Position numbers and translations under genes: made by a program. The notes under the pieces were generated by a model. It worked only from the letters and a program-made list of their open reading frames with translations. It searched no databases and was not told the origin of the DNA. A stretch of 64,000 nt of DNA from CALARM01 sp036746235. GTDB taxonomy: Bacteria > Vulcanimicrobiota > SpSt-956 > JAKJGF01. The DNA is taken from positions 26,997-90,996 of the forward strand of contig DAIOEN010000003.1 in NCBI GenBank assembly GCA_036746235.1, in the 5' to 3' direction. Positions 8,474 to 17,136 of this stretch are shown piece by piece (within the stretch, counting starts at the first letter, position 1; each line of letters opens with the position of its first letter).

Positions 8474-10051
8474 TTAATAATTACATCTACCTGAAAATAC
8501 AAAATCTTCTTCTTCCTGAGAAGCTTCTTTTTGACCTGGATATTGTGTTTCTATTTCAGACACGTGTTCAAGACAATTACCTGATAAAGGATCTGAATCC
8601 GAATGCCCTCTTAATTTATTTAAAGCTTGCGTCATCGCGTCAACCTGATCTTTAAATTTTCCGAGAGGAAAAGCAGCGCATTCGTCTACAAAATCAGCTA
8701 TTTGTGGATCAAGAGATGAATCCGGTATATAAACATTTCCAGATTCTATGTCACCGCTCACGGCATGAGCTCTGGCGATCTTACTTCCTTCCGGTTCTAC
8801 GGGTATAAGTCCAGAAATTTTATCTTTCAAAGTTGCTATTACAGCCGGGCCATTTGCTTTATCTTCTATATATTTGCGATATGTTTTAGTCCATTTTGCA
8901 GATAAATTTACGATTGCCCTCACGGTCGTAGGGAAATCCATTTTATCTTTTACTCGCGCAAGTAAATATTTATTAGCTCCTATGCGGCCCCATACCTGGC
9001 CGCTTACATAACTTGAAGTAATTGTATCTTTAAAAGCACAATCCCATGACTGAATTAATTCGTCGAATTTATCCGGCATTCTTTTGTAATATTTCCACCA
9101 GCCGCGTTTTAAGATACTTCCCTCCGGAGGAGATGGTTTCTGTTGGAAAAGAGCGTTAAATAAATAAGTTCCTATAGTTTTCTTTATTTTTAATAACTTT
9201 TCTTTACTTCTTTTTTGAGGAAATAAAGCCTCACCTATTTGACGCGGATCTTCCGGATGAGTGTATTTATCTTTTCCATCAAAGATTGCCGGAAAACTTA
9301 TAATTTTCCATTGTTCTGCTTCTGGATCTTCTTCCATTTGCTTTATAAGTCTACCGGCAAGATCATCTTGATGCCACCTAGTCATTATAATAATTATTTT
9401 ATCGTATATTCCTTTTACTTCATCATTTTCTCCTCGGGTATAAAAAGTAGAAGTATACCACTCCCATACAGCTTCCCTTACTGTCGCGGAGTTTGCTTCT
9501 TTCCAGTTTTTAAATGGATCGTCTATAATTCCAATATTAAACCCCATTCCAGTAATTCCGCCTCCGATGCCTGAACTCCTATAAGCTCCATTGTAATCAA
9601 CTATTTCAAATATATCGGAATTTCGCAGATAACTCCCTTTGGCTACAGTTCTGATATTGGAACCGAATAGTTTTGTTTCGGAGAACACGTTACTATATTC
9701 AGAATTATCTATTATCTTTTGAACGTCCCTATTGTTTCTTTGTGCTAAATCCGCAGAATAAGAAGTGGCAATAATATTTAAATTTGGATTTTTCCCAAAA
9801 GCATAAGCTGGAAGTCTCCTGGAAACAAGTTCTGTTTTACCATCTCGAGGAGGCATAAAAATCATAAGACGGTTAAAATTCGGATTAACAAGAAAATCAT
9901 CAAGAGTTCTGCAGATAAGTTCATTATGCCAGTTCAATTTATAATTTGGCTTTGTATATAACGTAAATTCAAGTAAACTTTTACGGGCTTTTTCCTGTTT
10001 TATGTCTTCTTTAGTTGTCGTTATTTCCAGCTTTTTCAACAATTCCTTCAA
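8474..10051 (-). CDS. Large terminase subunit
   Basis: 525 residues. The ATPase half has the P-loop variant FMPPRDGKTELVSRR near residue 65-79, a Walker B-like NIGIIDDPF near residue 170, and a coupling motif region with IIIMTRWHQDDLAGR. The nuclease half begins at IQSWDCAFKD and has EDKANG and FKDQVDAMTQAL, which supply the acidic residues of an RNase H-like nuclease. This enzyme pumps and cuts DNA into heads. It overlaps the small terminase gene by 41 bases. Confidence 0.92.
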   Translation of the reverse strand: MKELLKKLEITTTKEDIKQEKARKSLLEFTLYTKPNYKLNWHNELICRTLDDFLVNPNFNRLMIFMPPRDGKTELVSRRLPAYAFGKNPNLNIIATSYSADLAQRNNRDVQKIIDNSEYSNVFSETKLFGSNIRTVAKGSYLRNSDIFEIVDYNGAYRSSGIGGGITGMGFNIGIIDDPFKNWKEANSATVREAVWEWYTSTFYTRGENDEVKGIYDKIIIIMTRWHQDDLAGRLIKQMEEDPEAEQWKIISFPAIFDGKDKYTHPEDPRQIGEALFPQKRSKEKLLKIKKTIGTYLFNALFQQKPSPPEGSILKRGWWKYYKRMPDKFDELIQSWDCAFKDTITSSYVSGQVWGRIGANKYLLARVKDKMDFPTTVRAIVNLSAKWTKTYRKYIEDKANGPAVIATLKDKISGLIPVEPEGSKIARAHAVSGDIESGNVYIPDSSLDPQIADFVDECAAFPLGKFKDQVDAMTQALNKLRGHSDSDPLSGNCLEHVSEIETQYPGQKEASQEEEDFVFSGRCNY

Positions 10052-10568
10052 GAACGTTCAGCTCCTCTATTGTTAACTTCGAAAGGTCTAAAGAAGGTTT
10101 CACTTCTACTTTCCCAGAATGTTCAATTTTTTCTTTAAGTAATCCGAGATGTTTAAATAAAGTAATAAGCATTTCATTTTTATTATGAAGTTTTAAGGAA
10201 AGGCTTCCGTCTTTACCCTCTCTAATTTCCGATATCGCCGGTATTACTTCAGAGTTTACTTCTGCAGTGTCTTTAATTCTAACCTTTCCATTTACAACTT
10301 CCAGATAATCCGTAATTTTTGAAAAAGCTATAATAGAAGCTTCTTTTAATACTCTATCTGCTGTTATTTCTGTACGTTCTTGTCGGGCCTTTATTTTTTC
10401 CTGTATAGCTTCCTGAATGTAAGTTTTATCGAATAATCTTTTTGCTGCAGCTCCGGCAGAATTTTCATTTTTAACTTTATATCCTGCCCGAATATAAGCC
10501 TGAGTTTTATTTAAATCAACCAGATACTCTATGGTAAAAAGATTTTGTTTTTCAGTTAATTTTTTCAT
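10011..10568 (-). CDS. Small terminase subunit (Terminase_2)
   Basis: 185 residues. The start LTEKQNLFTIEYLVDLNKTQ followed by AYIRAGYKV and AAKRLFDKTYIQEAI is the helix-turn-helix-bearing N-terminus of Terminase_2 proteins (PF03592). The C-terminal half has the usual MLITLFKHLGLLKEK segment. It recognises phage DNA and regulates the large subunit. The start has the ribosome site AAGGATGGG. It is read from promoter 10643-10670 through a leader hairpin. Confidence 0.88.
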   Translation of the reverse strand: MKKLTEKQNLFTIEYLVDLNKTQAYIRAGYKVKNENSAGAAAKRLFDKTYIQEAIQEKIKARQERTEITADRVLKEASIIAFSKITDYLEVVNGKVRIKDTAEVNSEVIPAISEIREGKDGSLSLKLHNKNEMLITLFKHLGLLKEKIEHSGKVEVKPSLDLSKLTIEELNVLEGIVEKAGNNDN

Positions 10569-10587
10569 ATTTACCCATCCTTAAAAA

Positions 10588-10631
10588 AATAAAAATCAAA
10601 GAAATTTTCCCGTATTTCCTTGATTTTTATT
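10588..10631 (-). promoter_or_regulatory. Leader hairpin upstream of the terminase genes
   Basis: AATAAAAATCAA (10588-10599) is perfectly complementary to 10620-10631, and an inner stem GAAAT/ATTTC continues it after one mismatch. On the minus strand a T-rich run (ATTTTTTTAAGG) follows, as in an intrinsic terminator. It lies between promoter 10643-10670 and the start codon at 10568. It shares the core GAAATACGG with the leader hairpin before the protease gene. Confidence 0.6.
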
Positions 10632-10642
10632 CTATTATTTTA

Positions 10643-10670
10643 ACTATAGCATAACCCAACTATAAATCAA
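10643..10670 (-). promoter_or_regulatory. Promoter for the terminase-portal genes
   Basis: On the minus strand TTGATT (complement of 10665-10670) is followed after 16 bases by TATAGT (complement of 10643-10648). The transcript would begin near 10636 and meet the leader hairpin at once. The stretch 10671-10733 up to the glycosyltransferase stop has only an 18-codon frame with a cramped ribosome site, which I do not call as a gene. Confidence 0.5.
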
Positions 10671-10733
10671 CATTTTTTTTTCTTGAATATTTTTTGTAAT
10701 ATCCTTTTAATTTCATGCTCCCTTTTTTCTTCT

Positions 10734-11687
10734 TCAGACTTGAACTTTCTTTTGTTTCGCTTGTGATTTCGATATCGCTTCATTTAAGTAATTCCTTACC
10801 TCTATATAGTTAATACCTTTAACACAGTGAAAATTATTATGCTTACATAGCCAGTTGCAACCTCTGTATTCACAGTGATTACTGAAAATTCTTACATTAT
10901 CTTCCGGAGAAAAAAATCTATTCCAATGACCGCCGCCACATAAAACTATAGATGGTTTATTTAAAGCTACAGACATATGGAGAAGTCCTGTATCTACTCC
11001 TATGACAAGTTTACTTTTTCTTATTATTTCTGCTGCTTCAAGAATTGTAGTATTATAAGGAGGAAGTCCGAGAGCTACAAAAGGAATATCAAGACCTTCT
11101 AGAATTTTATCCCAAAAAGGATAAGACTTATAAGAATACGCCGGTCTCGGGCAGATTACTATATAATCTCCAGGAAAACTAGAAAACAGTTTTTCCAGAT
11201 AATCCGAATGTTCCACCGCCACTTTATTTTTTTTAAAAATCTGTCTCTTTAAATCGTCTCTTTTTACTTTTACACCGAGATAATTAAGAATAGCTTTATA
11301 TCTATATAACTCCTGTTCTTCTTTTGTTTCTAAAAGAATAGAATAAAAACTATCGCCTTCTATTTTTTTATCCGGATAAATATTACAGCAATCACCAGAA
11401 AAAGCTATTCTTTCTTTTGCTTTTTTACCCATTATTTGTGCCATAAAATCTGATTGTTCTGTACGGGAAAAATGTGCGTTAATTACTATATCGGGATTGC
11501 AATCATGAAGTTTATCGGAGGAATATAATCCTATTGCTTCAATACCTGAATAATTATATAAATTAATGAAAGCATTTTGGCAGAGTACCGTGATATCGTA
11601 TTTTTCTTTAAGAAAAGGAATAATAGAAGAGAAAATTATATTATCACCCAGGGCATCTATTTTAATAAATAAAAGTTTCTGTTTCAT
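10734..11687 (-). CDS. GT9-like heptosyltransferase-family protein, phage cargo
   Basis: 317 residues with the GT9 layout: N-terminal FIKIDALGDNIIFSSIIPFL (Rossmann start of ADP-heptose transferases), later IRKSKLVIGVDTGLLHMSVA and KPSIVLCGGGHWNRFF. The family transfers heptose or related sugars to LPS or other surface glycans. A late Cys-rich segment (CEYRGCNWLCKHNNFHC) is typical of some members. It follows a tri-domain glycosyltransferase gene on the same transcript. The likely role is lysogenic change of the surface or modification of phage parts; the acceptor is unknown. Confidence 0.75.
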   Translation of the reverse strand: MKQKLLFIKIDALGDNIIFSSIIPFLKEKYDITVLCQNAFINLYNYSGIEAIGLYSSDKLHDCNPDIVINAHFSRTEQSDFMAQIMGKKAKERIAFSGDCCNIYPDKKIEGDSFYSILLETKEEQELYRYKAILNYLGVKVKRDDLKRQIFKKNKVAVEHSDYLEKLFSSFPGDYIVICPRPAYSYKSYPFWDKILEGLDIPFVALGLPPYNTTILEAAEIIRKSKLVIGVDTGLLHMSVALNKPSIVLCGGGHWNRFFSPEDNVRIFSNHCEYRGCNWLCKHNNFHCVKGINYIEVRNYLNEAISKSQAKQKKVQV

Positions 11688-11688
11688 T

Positions 11689-12017
11689 TTACGCGTAAAC
11701 CTCCAAAAAAGATGAACATTTTCTTAATATTTCTTTATTTTCCGTGATCGTAACATAATCATTCAATTTAAGTTTTTTATCAAAAGTAACCCCTAAAAAA
11801 CAGATATCCAAATCTAAAATTTTTACATCATAGAAGATCTTTTTTTTAATTCCGAATACCCTACTAATCCTTATAACTTGACCGGTATATATACGAATTC
11901 CATCTGTTTTTTTGCTTCATTATTTATTTCATAAATGCAGAATGGAGTTTTTCTTTTTATAGCCTCAGTTACGATATCTTTAATTTTTTGCTTTGGATAA
12001 TTAAGATGAAAGTTCAT
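11689..12017 (-). pseudogene. Small gene split by a frameshift, in the glycan cargo block
   Basis: ATG at 12017 overlaps the stop of the upstream glycosyltransferase gene (TAATG), so translation should be coupled. The frame runs 48 codons to a TAA at 11871-11873, ending FVYIPVKL. In another phase, coding-like sequence continues at once (RISRVFGIKKKIFYDVKILD and on) for about 60 codons to TAA at 11689, just before the GT9 start. One lost or gained base near 11870 would join them into about 108 residues. I do not recognise the product. Confidence 0.5.
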
Positions 12018-14716
12018 TATATTTTTTCTCCTATAATAATCATGTCATCGGGGAAAATGCCTGAGAGTATGTCTATTATTTTAAAACCAGAGTTAATAAA
12101 CAGCTTTATAATACTATCTTTGTTATATAAAAATAAATGTTCTTCTGGTTTAAATTGCTGCCAGGTTTCGTCTTCACCCTTATAATCAGGAGTTTGAATA
12201 ATAAGAATTCCTTTGTTTTTGAGAATAATTCGTATATTTTCGAGGGTTTCGACAGGATTTTGAAAATGTTCCAAAACATCAAACCCTGTTATAATATCGA
12301 ATTTCTTAAGGGGTAACTCTACATCTGGAAATAATCCGGAGCAAACTTCTATATCAAATTGATTTTTTACGAATTCACATGTAGCCGGATCTACTTCTAC
12401 CCCGACAACTTTTTTTATTCCTTGCTGCCGGCAGTAATTTAAAAAAGCGCCATGGGCACATCCAATCTCAAGAAGTGAATTTTCACTTTTACCATAAGTT
12501 TTTAAAATTTGATACCACTGAGGAATTCTATCGTTAAGGTCATTCTCTATTCTATCTTCTATTACTGGAAAGTTTAAATCAGTTTGATGAGCATGCCAGT
12601 AGTGATTAAAAGAATAATAATTTTGCAGATCTGATGAAGAATATTTATTTTTTGTAACTAAAGTATGGCAGATTTCGCATTCGCCATAAAGAGTATGGAT
12701 TGAATTGTTTAAAATGCCGCCACACCAACACTTTAACCGGCGATTAGCTAAGAAGTTTTTTACTATATTAATTACTTTTCCACATATAACTTTATGGGTA
12801 TAATATTTCTGAACTCTCTTTTGTCCAGCTTTTGCTATTCGATTTCTTTCTCGTGAGTGAGATAAATAGTAATTTATTTTCTCTATCAAATCTTCTTCAT
12901 CTTTAAAGGTAACTAAATGTTCTCCGTCTGTAAATATATCCTCCAATCCATTATCTATAATTTCATTAGTAATCAACATGGCCCCTGATGCCATTGTTTC
13001 AAAAACTCTAAAATTAATATCATTATTCAAACTCACATTGATTCCTATTTTCGCTCGGCTCATACTGTAAGACTTCTCAGGATTAAATACATTCTCAAAG
13101 CATCCAAAATTTCCCTGATAGATCTCTTTAAGTTTTTGAATTATCTGTTTTCTTCTGGTATGCAACCCGGGAAAAATATGACCGATAAAAAAAATATCCC
13201 AGTGTCTATTTTCCTTATAATCCACATCATAAATAGAAGCTCCTGATGGAATCCAGAAAGAATTTTCTCCCAGATCATCCAGGGCATTTTTTTGAGCAGA
13301 GAGCACCAAATCAAAATATTTTGCTTTTTCAGATTGTAAATTTAAATATTGATGCGTATCTATAGCCCAGAATATTTTTAAAATATTAATATTTCGAGGC
13401 ACTCGTTTGAATACAAAATTCATATCTTCAAATCCACCTTCGATATCTATTAAAATATTAATATTTAAGTCTTTTATTAATTGAGCTATTTTATTATAAA
13501 AAACAGGCGAATCGGGAATATCAATTTCATTCCTGGGGCCCGCCGCAAAAACTTCTACCTGGTCTTTATAGTGCAAACGAAAAGCTTCTTTTATCCATTC
13601 AGGAAAAGTAATTTTCCCATCTTTTTTTCGTAACCCATAAACCAGTAATACTTTTAATTTGCAATTATCTATAGCTTTTTCGCGGCAATATTTAATTAAA
13701 TTAAAATCCTCAATTGTAAGATGTTTTTCTTTTGTATTACGAGAAGTTAAGTAAATCCAATGATCAAGAGCTTCTATATATTTTTCTTCTTGATGACAAT
13801 CTTTTATTAAACTCATTCTATTTGCAGTAAAGTTTTTCACATTAAAAGATCTGTCTATCTTATTTTCATTTATTATAGTTTTCTCTAATATTTTATTTCC
13901 ATTACAGTACATTTTCGGTATAGAAGAAGTATAAATAGTTGAACAGGTTTCTATAAGGCTTTGAGTCTCGGGGTTATATATAAAATCCACGTCATTAAGA
14001 GAGTAAATTTTATTATCCCTTAAATTACTTCTGTTATTTTCAGCTTCTTCTCCGTTCCAAGCTTTTAAAAAACCACCTTTTGAAGTGAACGAATGATCCT
14101 GGTGGACAGCCAGAAGAACTTTTGAAAAATCTACAATAGGTATTTTATTCTTTTTAAAATACTCTATTACGAAGTTATCCCATCCGGGACGGCCCATATA
14201 AAGTTTTGGAAAATCGAAACTAAGGTCCTTGGGAAAGATAAAATAATCAATTGCGTAGATACCACTGTTTACTCCTGATTTTTCTACTTTATTTAAAAGA
14301 CTGGATTTATCATATCTCTCTTTATAATAAACTTCTATCCTGTCACCTATTCCGATGAAATTTTTTCCTATTTTGCTTTTTATATCATCTAAGATCTGAT
14401 TTAAATCAACTCTTTCAATGAGGATTATATCTGTATTAATAAACATAAAATAATTAGTCTTGCAAGACAATTGGAGCACATAAAAAGCAGAATTTATAAG
14501 CGGTATTTCATTTTTATAAGATATATATTTCCAATTTAAATTATTATCTTTCGCGTATTCTTTTGACTCCTTGCCCATGAGAACAATATTATCTGTTATT
14601 TTTCTCCAAGAAGAAATTGAATTCTCCTGAATTAATTTAAATTCTTCATTAAATTCTTTTGGGCATGTCCCTATGGTGATATTATTACTTTTCAATTTCT
14701 TTTTCTCTCCTTTCAA
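12017..14716 (-). CDS. Three-domain glycosyltransferase-methyltransferase, phage cargo
   Basis: 899 residues. Part 1 (about 10-260) is GT-A-like, with a DxD-like FINTDIILIERVD motif. Part 2 (about 340-640) is a GT-B-like glycosyltransferase of the CgeB/PF13524 type (DIFFIGHIFPGLHTRR, then FRVFETMASGAMLITNE). Part 3 has a zinc-ribbon-like CWCGG...CEIC segment (about 660-690), then a Rossmann methyltransferase with LLEIGCAHGAFLNYC and FDIITGFDVLEHFQNP. Such proteins build and cap surface glycans by sugar transfer and methylation. Size and fusion are large for a phage gene. The start lies right after a small Cys-rich gene. Confidence 0.75.
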   Translation of the reverse strand: MKGEKKKLKSNNITIGTCPKEFNEEFKLIQENSISSWRKITDNIVLMGKESKEYAKDNNLNWKYISYKNEIPLINSAFYVLQLSCKTNYFMFINTDIILIERVDLNQILDDIKSKIGKNFIGIGDRIEVYYKERYDKSSLLNKVEKSGVNSGIYAIDYFIFPKDLSFDFPKLYMGRPGWDNFVIEYFKKNKIPIVDFSKVLLAVHQDHSFTSKGGFLKAWNGEEAENNRSNLRDNKIYSLNDVDFIYNPETQSLIETCSTIYTSSIPKMYCNGNKILEKTIINENKIDRSFNVKNFTANRMSLIKDCHQEEKYIEALDHWIYLTSRNTKEKHLTIEDFNLIKYCREKAIDNCKLKVLLVYGLRKKDGKITFPEWIKEAFRLHYKDQVEVFAAGPRNEIDIPDSPVFYNKIAQLIKDLNINILIDIEGGFEDMNFVFKRVPRNINILKIFWAIDTHQYLNLQSEKAKYFDLVLSAQKNALDDLGENSFWIPSGASIYDVDYKENRHWDIFFIGHIFPGLHTRRKQIIQKLKEIYQGNFGCFENVFNPEKSYSMSRAKIGINVSLNNDINFRVFETMASGAMLITNEIIDNGLEDIFTDGEHLVTFKDEEDLIEKINYYLSHSRERNRIAKAGQKRVQKYYTHKVICGKVINIVKNFLANRRLKCWCGGILNNSIHTLYGECEICHTLVTKNKYSSSDLQNYYSFNHYWHAHQTDLNFPVIEDRIENDLNDRIPQWYQILKTYGKSENSLLEIGCAHGAFLNYCRQQGIKKVVGVEVDPATCEFVKNQFDIEVCSGLFPDVELPLKKFDIITGFDVLEHFQNPVETLENIRIILKNKGILIIQTPDYKGEDETWQQFKPEEHLFLYNKDSIIKLFINSGFKIIDILSGIFPDDMIIIGEKI

Positions 14717-14883
14717 ACTGCTTTATTTCTTTTTTGTTTCAATTTCCCAAGCTCTTCATCTGCTTTTTTCTTACACTCCGGGCATATACCATGTGTTGCA
14801 TCTGGAAGGATGAGAGCTCCCACTGTTTCATATATTTTTGTATGGATATTCAAGACTTTACAGCACCATGCACACTGCTTCAT
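14713..14883 (-). CDS. Small two-CxxC phage protein
   Basis: 56 residues from ATG 14883, behind AGGATTAAACTT. It starts MKQCAWCCKVLN and has a second knuckle ICPECKKKADEEL, so it probably binds one zinc ion. An upstream in-phase extension exists but overlaps another small frame and has no ribosome site. Its stop overlaps the start of the 899-codon gene (ATGA), suggesting coupling. Function unknown. Confidence 0.6.
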   Translation of the reverse strand: MKQCAWCCKVLNIHTKIYETVGALILPDATHGICPECKKKADEELGKLKQKRNKAV

Positions 14884-14887
14884 AAGT

Positions 14888-15055
14888 TTAATCCTGTAAA
14901 TACACAGGATCGTTTCCCTCCCTATATATTTTTTGATTTCTTTTCTTTTTCCATTCTCTCCAATAATCTGGCTCAACTTCGTTCCAACTATTCTTGTATT
15001 TATCGATAAGATCTTCTAATTTTTTCGCAATTCTCTCCTTTTTGCTGTAGCGCAA
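14888..15055 (-). CDS. Small charged phage protein (TTG start)
   Basis: 55 codons starting at TTG 15055 (LRYSKKERIAKKLEDLIDKY), ending in EGNDPVYLQD just before the next gene's ribosome site. The composition is strongly charged and helical with WNEVEPDYWREW in the middle. It overlaps the upstream small frame by 40 bases. Start choice is uncertain. Confidence 0.45.
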   Translation of the reverse strand: MRYSKKERIAKKLEDLIDKYKNSWNEVEPDYWREWKKKRNQKIYREGNDPVYLQD

Positions 15056-15156
15056 GAATAACTACCTTCTTCTAATCCATCAGTAACATTAATAAGGCTT
15101 TCTTCTTCTCTAATTTCCACTGTTAAATCGTATAATTTGTTTAAAATATTTGGCAA
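15016..15156 (-). CDS. Small acidic phage protein (TTG start)
   Basis: 46 codons from TTG 15156, preceded by GAGAGTAAA. The sequence LPNILNKLYDLTVEIREEES is acidic and helical. It follows the 436-residue protein gene on the same strand. Function unknown; the tight packing and ribosome site support it being real. Confidence 0.4.
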   Translation of the reverse strand: MPNILNKLYDLTVEIREEESLINVTDGLEEGSYSCATAKRRELRKN

Positions 15157-15169
15157 TTTACTCTCTCCT

Positions 15170-16480
15170 TTACGCCGCTAGAACCTTACTTTCTCTTTTT
15201 TCTCTTTCTATTTCTTCTAACTCTTTAAGCAAAAAAGTATGACCACTTTGAATACACTCGTAATAAATTTTCTCGGGCAGATTTACAAACATAGATTCGC
15301 AATCAAAATAATTATCTTCTTTTGTATTCTTTAAAAATAATTGTCCCCGACAAGTTGGACATTTTCTTTTTATCTCTCTCTTTGGCCCACGTTCCGGAGA
15401 GAGAATTTCTATACTTTCCTCTCGCCTTCGCGTTTTCCCCATTGCCAGTTCTTCTAAATCGTCCAAGCTTTCAATAATATCTTCCTCGTCTTCGTAAATC
15501 GCTGTCAATCCAAATTTTTCTTCTTCTTTTTTTATTTTCTTAGTTTTTTCTTTAAAGATCTTCAATGCTTTGGAATTGTTTTCTTTTACCTTGCTTTTCT
15601 GGGGAGGTTCCTGTAGAGAGGGTTCCAATGACTTCTGTGTATTTTGAATAGTTTTATAAATAAGTGCTGCCCCACGATTTCCCTTCTCTACTCTTTTTTT
15701 ACTTAAAAGAGCTTTTACTGCTATCTTTATATTATCTGCGTTTCCGAGTAATTTAATTAAATCTTCGTGGATTTTCTTTGTAATTTCAGTTGTATGATTT
15801 GGATTTACATAATACGGAATCTGGCAGGGTTCATGCTCTTTAATATAATTAAAAAGTTCTTCTTCGAATGCCAATCTATCTTCAGGAGTGTATCTATTTA
15901 TAATTTTCGTTCCCGATATTTCAGGAATTTCTAAATACTTATCATTAATAAGTGCGTAAGTATTGGGATTATTATGTCCTATCCCTCTGTATATTTTTAT
16001 TTTTTTCTCGGAAATTAATCTCTTTACTGCCTTTTTAATTTTCCTATCCTTACATTTACACTTTTTAACAAGAGTATAATAATTCTCGTAAACTTCTTTA
16101 GAGCGATTAAAACCGGGATTAAAATAAAGAGTGCACTTACCGCCTCTATCTTTAATAAAGTCTATCAATCTATTACAGATTGCTTCGATTGGTTCAGTAT
16201 TGTAATTAAAGCACATGTCCTCTTCCAGGGTTTCCGGAGTAAAAAAAAGATCTTCTTTTTGTTCCGGAGGAGCTGGTGTAGATGGGGGAGGCGAAGGAGG
16301 AAACGGACGCGGAGAAACAGGAAAATCAGGAGTATTGCTTATATAAGCAATATCCAAGATAGCATCTATATTCTCTTTTTTGCTATCAAACTGGAGCAAG
16401 ACATTTTTTATACCGTCCAATTCCAGGAATAATAAATCGTTTTTATTTATTTTACTAAAAGACCATTTTATACCGGGCAT
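15170..16480 (-). CDS. Large early phage protein with internal duplication and zinc ribbon
   Basis: 436 residues, family not recognised. Residues about 60-80 are a Pro-rich linker. Two similar units follow (about 95-180 and 185-270): each has a helical start (NRLIDFIKDRGG, EELFNYIKEHEP), a Tyr/Asn-Pro turn (YFNPGF, YYVNPNH), a long helix with AVKRLISEKKI or AVKALLSKKRV, and a final strand. They look like duplicated winged-helix domains. A charged linker leads to a C-terminal zinc ribbon (KCPTCRGQLFL with later Cys residues). A DNA- or RNA-binding role is inferred. Confidence 0.6.
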   Translation of the reverse strand: MPGIKWSFSKINKNDLLFLELDGIKNVLLQFDSKKENIDAILDIAYISNTPDFPVSPRPFPPSPPPSTPAPPEQKEDLFFTPETLEEDMCFNYNTEPIEAICNRLIDFIKDRGGKCTLYFNPGFNRSKEVYENYYTLVKKCKCKDRKIKKAVKRLISEKKIKIYRGIGHNNPNTYALINDKYLEIPEISGTKIINRYTPEDRLAFEEELFNYIKEHEPCQIPYYVNPNHTTEITKKIHEDLIKLLGNADNIKIAVKALLSKKRVEKGNRGAALIYKTIQNTQKSLEPSLQEPPQKSKVKENNSKALKIFKEKTKKIKKEEEKFGLTAIYEDEEDIIESLDDLEELAMGKTRRREESIEILSPERGPKREIKRKCPTCRGQLFLKNTKEDNYFDCESMFVNLPEKIYYECIQSGHTFLLKELEEIEREKRESKVLAA

Positions 16481-16485
16481 TTTAT

Positions 16486-16782
16486 TCAGTCCTTTCCTGG
16501 ATAGATATAAAAAAACTCTTTTGTTTTTTTATTATAGATAGATAGTGTAATACTACTATATGGGCATTCGCTTCTATTGAATAAAGGATCTGCTTTAATA
16601 ACTAAATCATTATTTATATTACATTCCATTCCGTACCATCCACTTTCTTTTCCATTTTTCTGTATGTATTTGACTAACTTCACTCTGTATTTTTCAAGAG
16701 ATTTTTTAATTCTTTCCTCTTCCTCTTTAAGTTTTATTACTTTTTTAATTTTCCTTAAGATTTTCTCTTCAGTAGAACTCAT
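16486..16782 (-). CDS. Small early phage protein with coiled coil
   Basis: 98 residues. The first half is a charged coiled coil (IKKVIKLKEEEERIKKSLEK). The second half is strand-rich with a conserved-looking SGWYGMECNINNDLVIKADP. It lies between the 436-residue protein gene and a small basic gene, 6 to 22 bases apart, all leftward. Function unknown. Confidence 0.55.
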   Translation of the reverse strand: MSSTEEKILRKIKKVIKLKEEEERIKKSLEKYRVKLVKYIQKNGKESGWYGMECNINNDLVIKADPLFNRSECPYSSITLSIYNKKTKEFFYIYPGKD

Positions 16783-16803
16783 TACTTTACTCCTCAGTCC
16801 TTT

Positions 16804-17118
16804 CTATATTAAGTCTAAATAATCCCATGTGCTACATTTCCCGTTCTTCTTGCGCTTCTCTATCTCTCTTTCCCTGTATATCTTTTTCTCCTCTGGAGTT
16901 AACTGTGAATACATTACAGGTTTACTTCTTACGCCGATAATCATAGTGGTACCTTTAGTGTGATACTGTCTTAAATAATCAGGGTTATTTTTCCATACCC
17001 CTCTCTGCTTCATTCTCTCTTCTTTTGCCGCTCGTCTATCTCTCTTTCTGTCCTCTTGAATTTCTTTTTCCCATTTTTCAGACCATTTTGGATCGTTTAA
17101 ATCTATTACGTAAGCCAT
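16804..17118 (-). CDS. Small basic early phage protein
   Basis: 104 residues, rich in Lys, Arg and Glu (EKEIQEDRKRDRRAAKEERM, then LTPEEKKIYREREIEKRKK). The start YVIDLNDPKWSEKWEKE looks structured, the rest helical. It has no motif I can assign. It sits in the tight leftward early operon with a ribosome site GGACTGAT before its start. Confidence 0.5.
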   Translation of the reverse strand: MAYVIDLNDPKWSEKWEKEIQEDRKRDRRAAKEERMKQRGVWKNNPDYLRQYHTKGTTMIIGVRSKPVMYSQLTPEEKKIYREREIEKRKKNGKCSTWDYLDLI

Positions 17119-17136
17119 TTTATTTATCAGTCCTTT

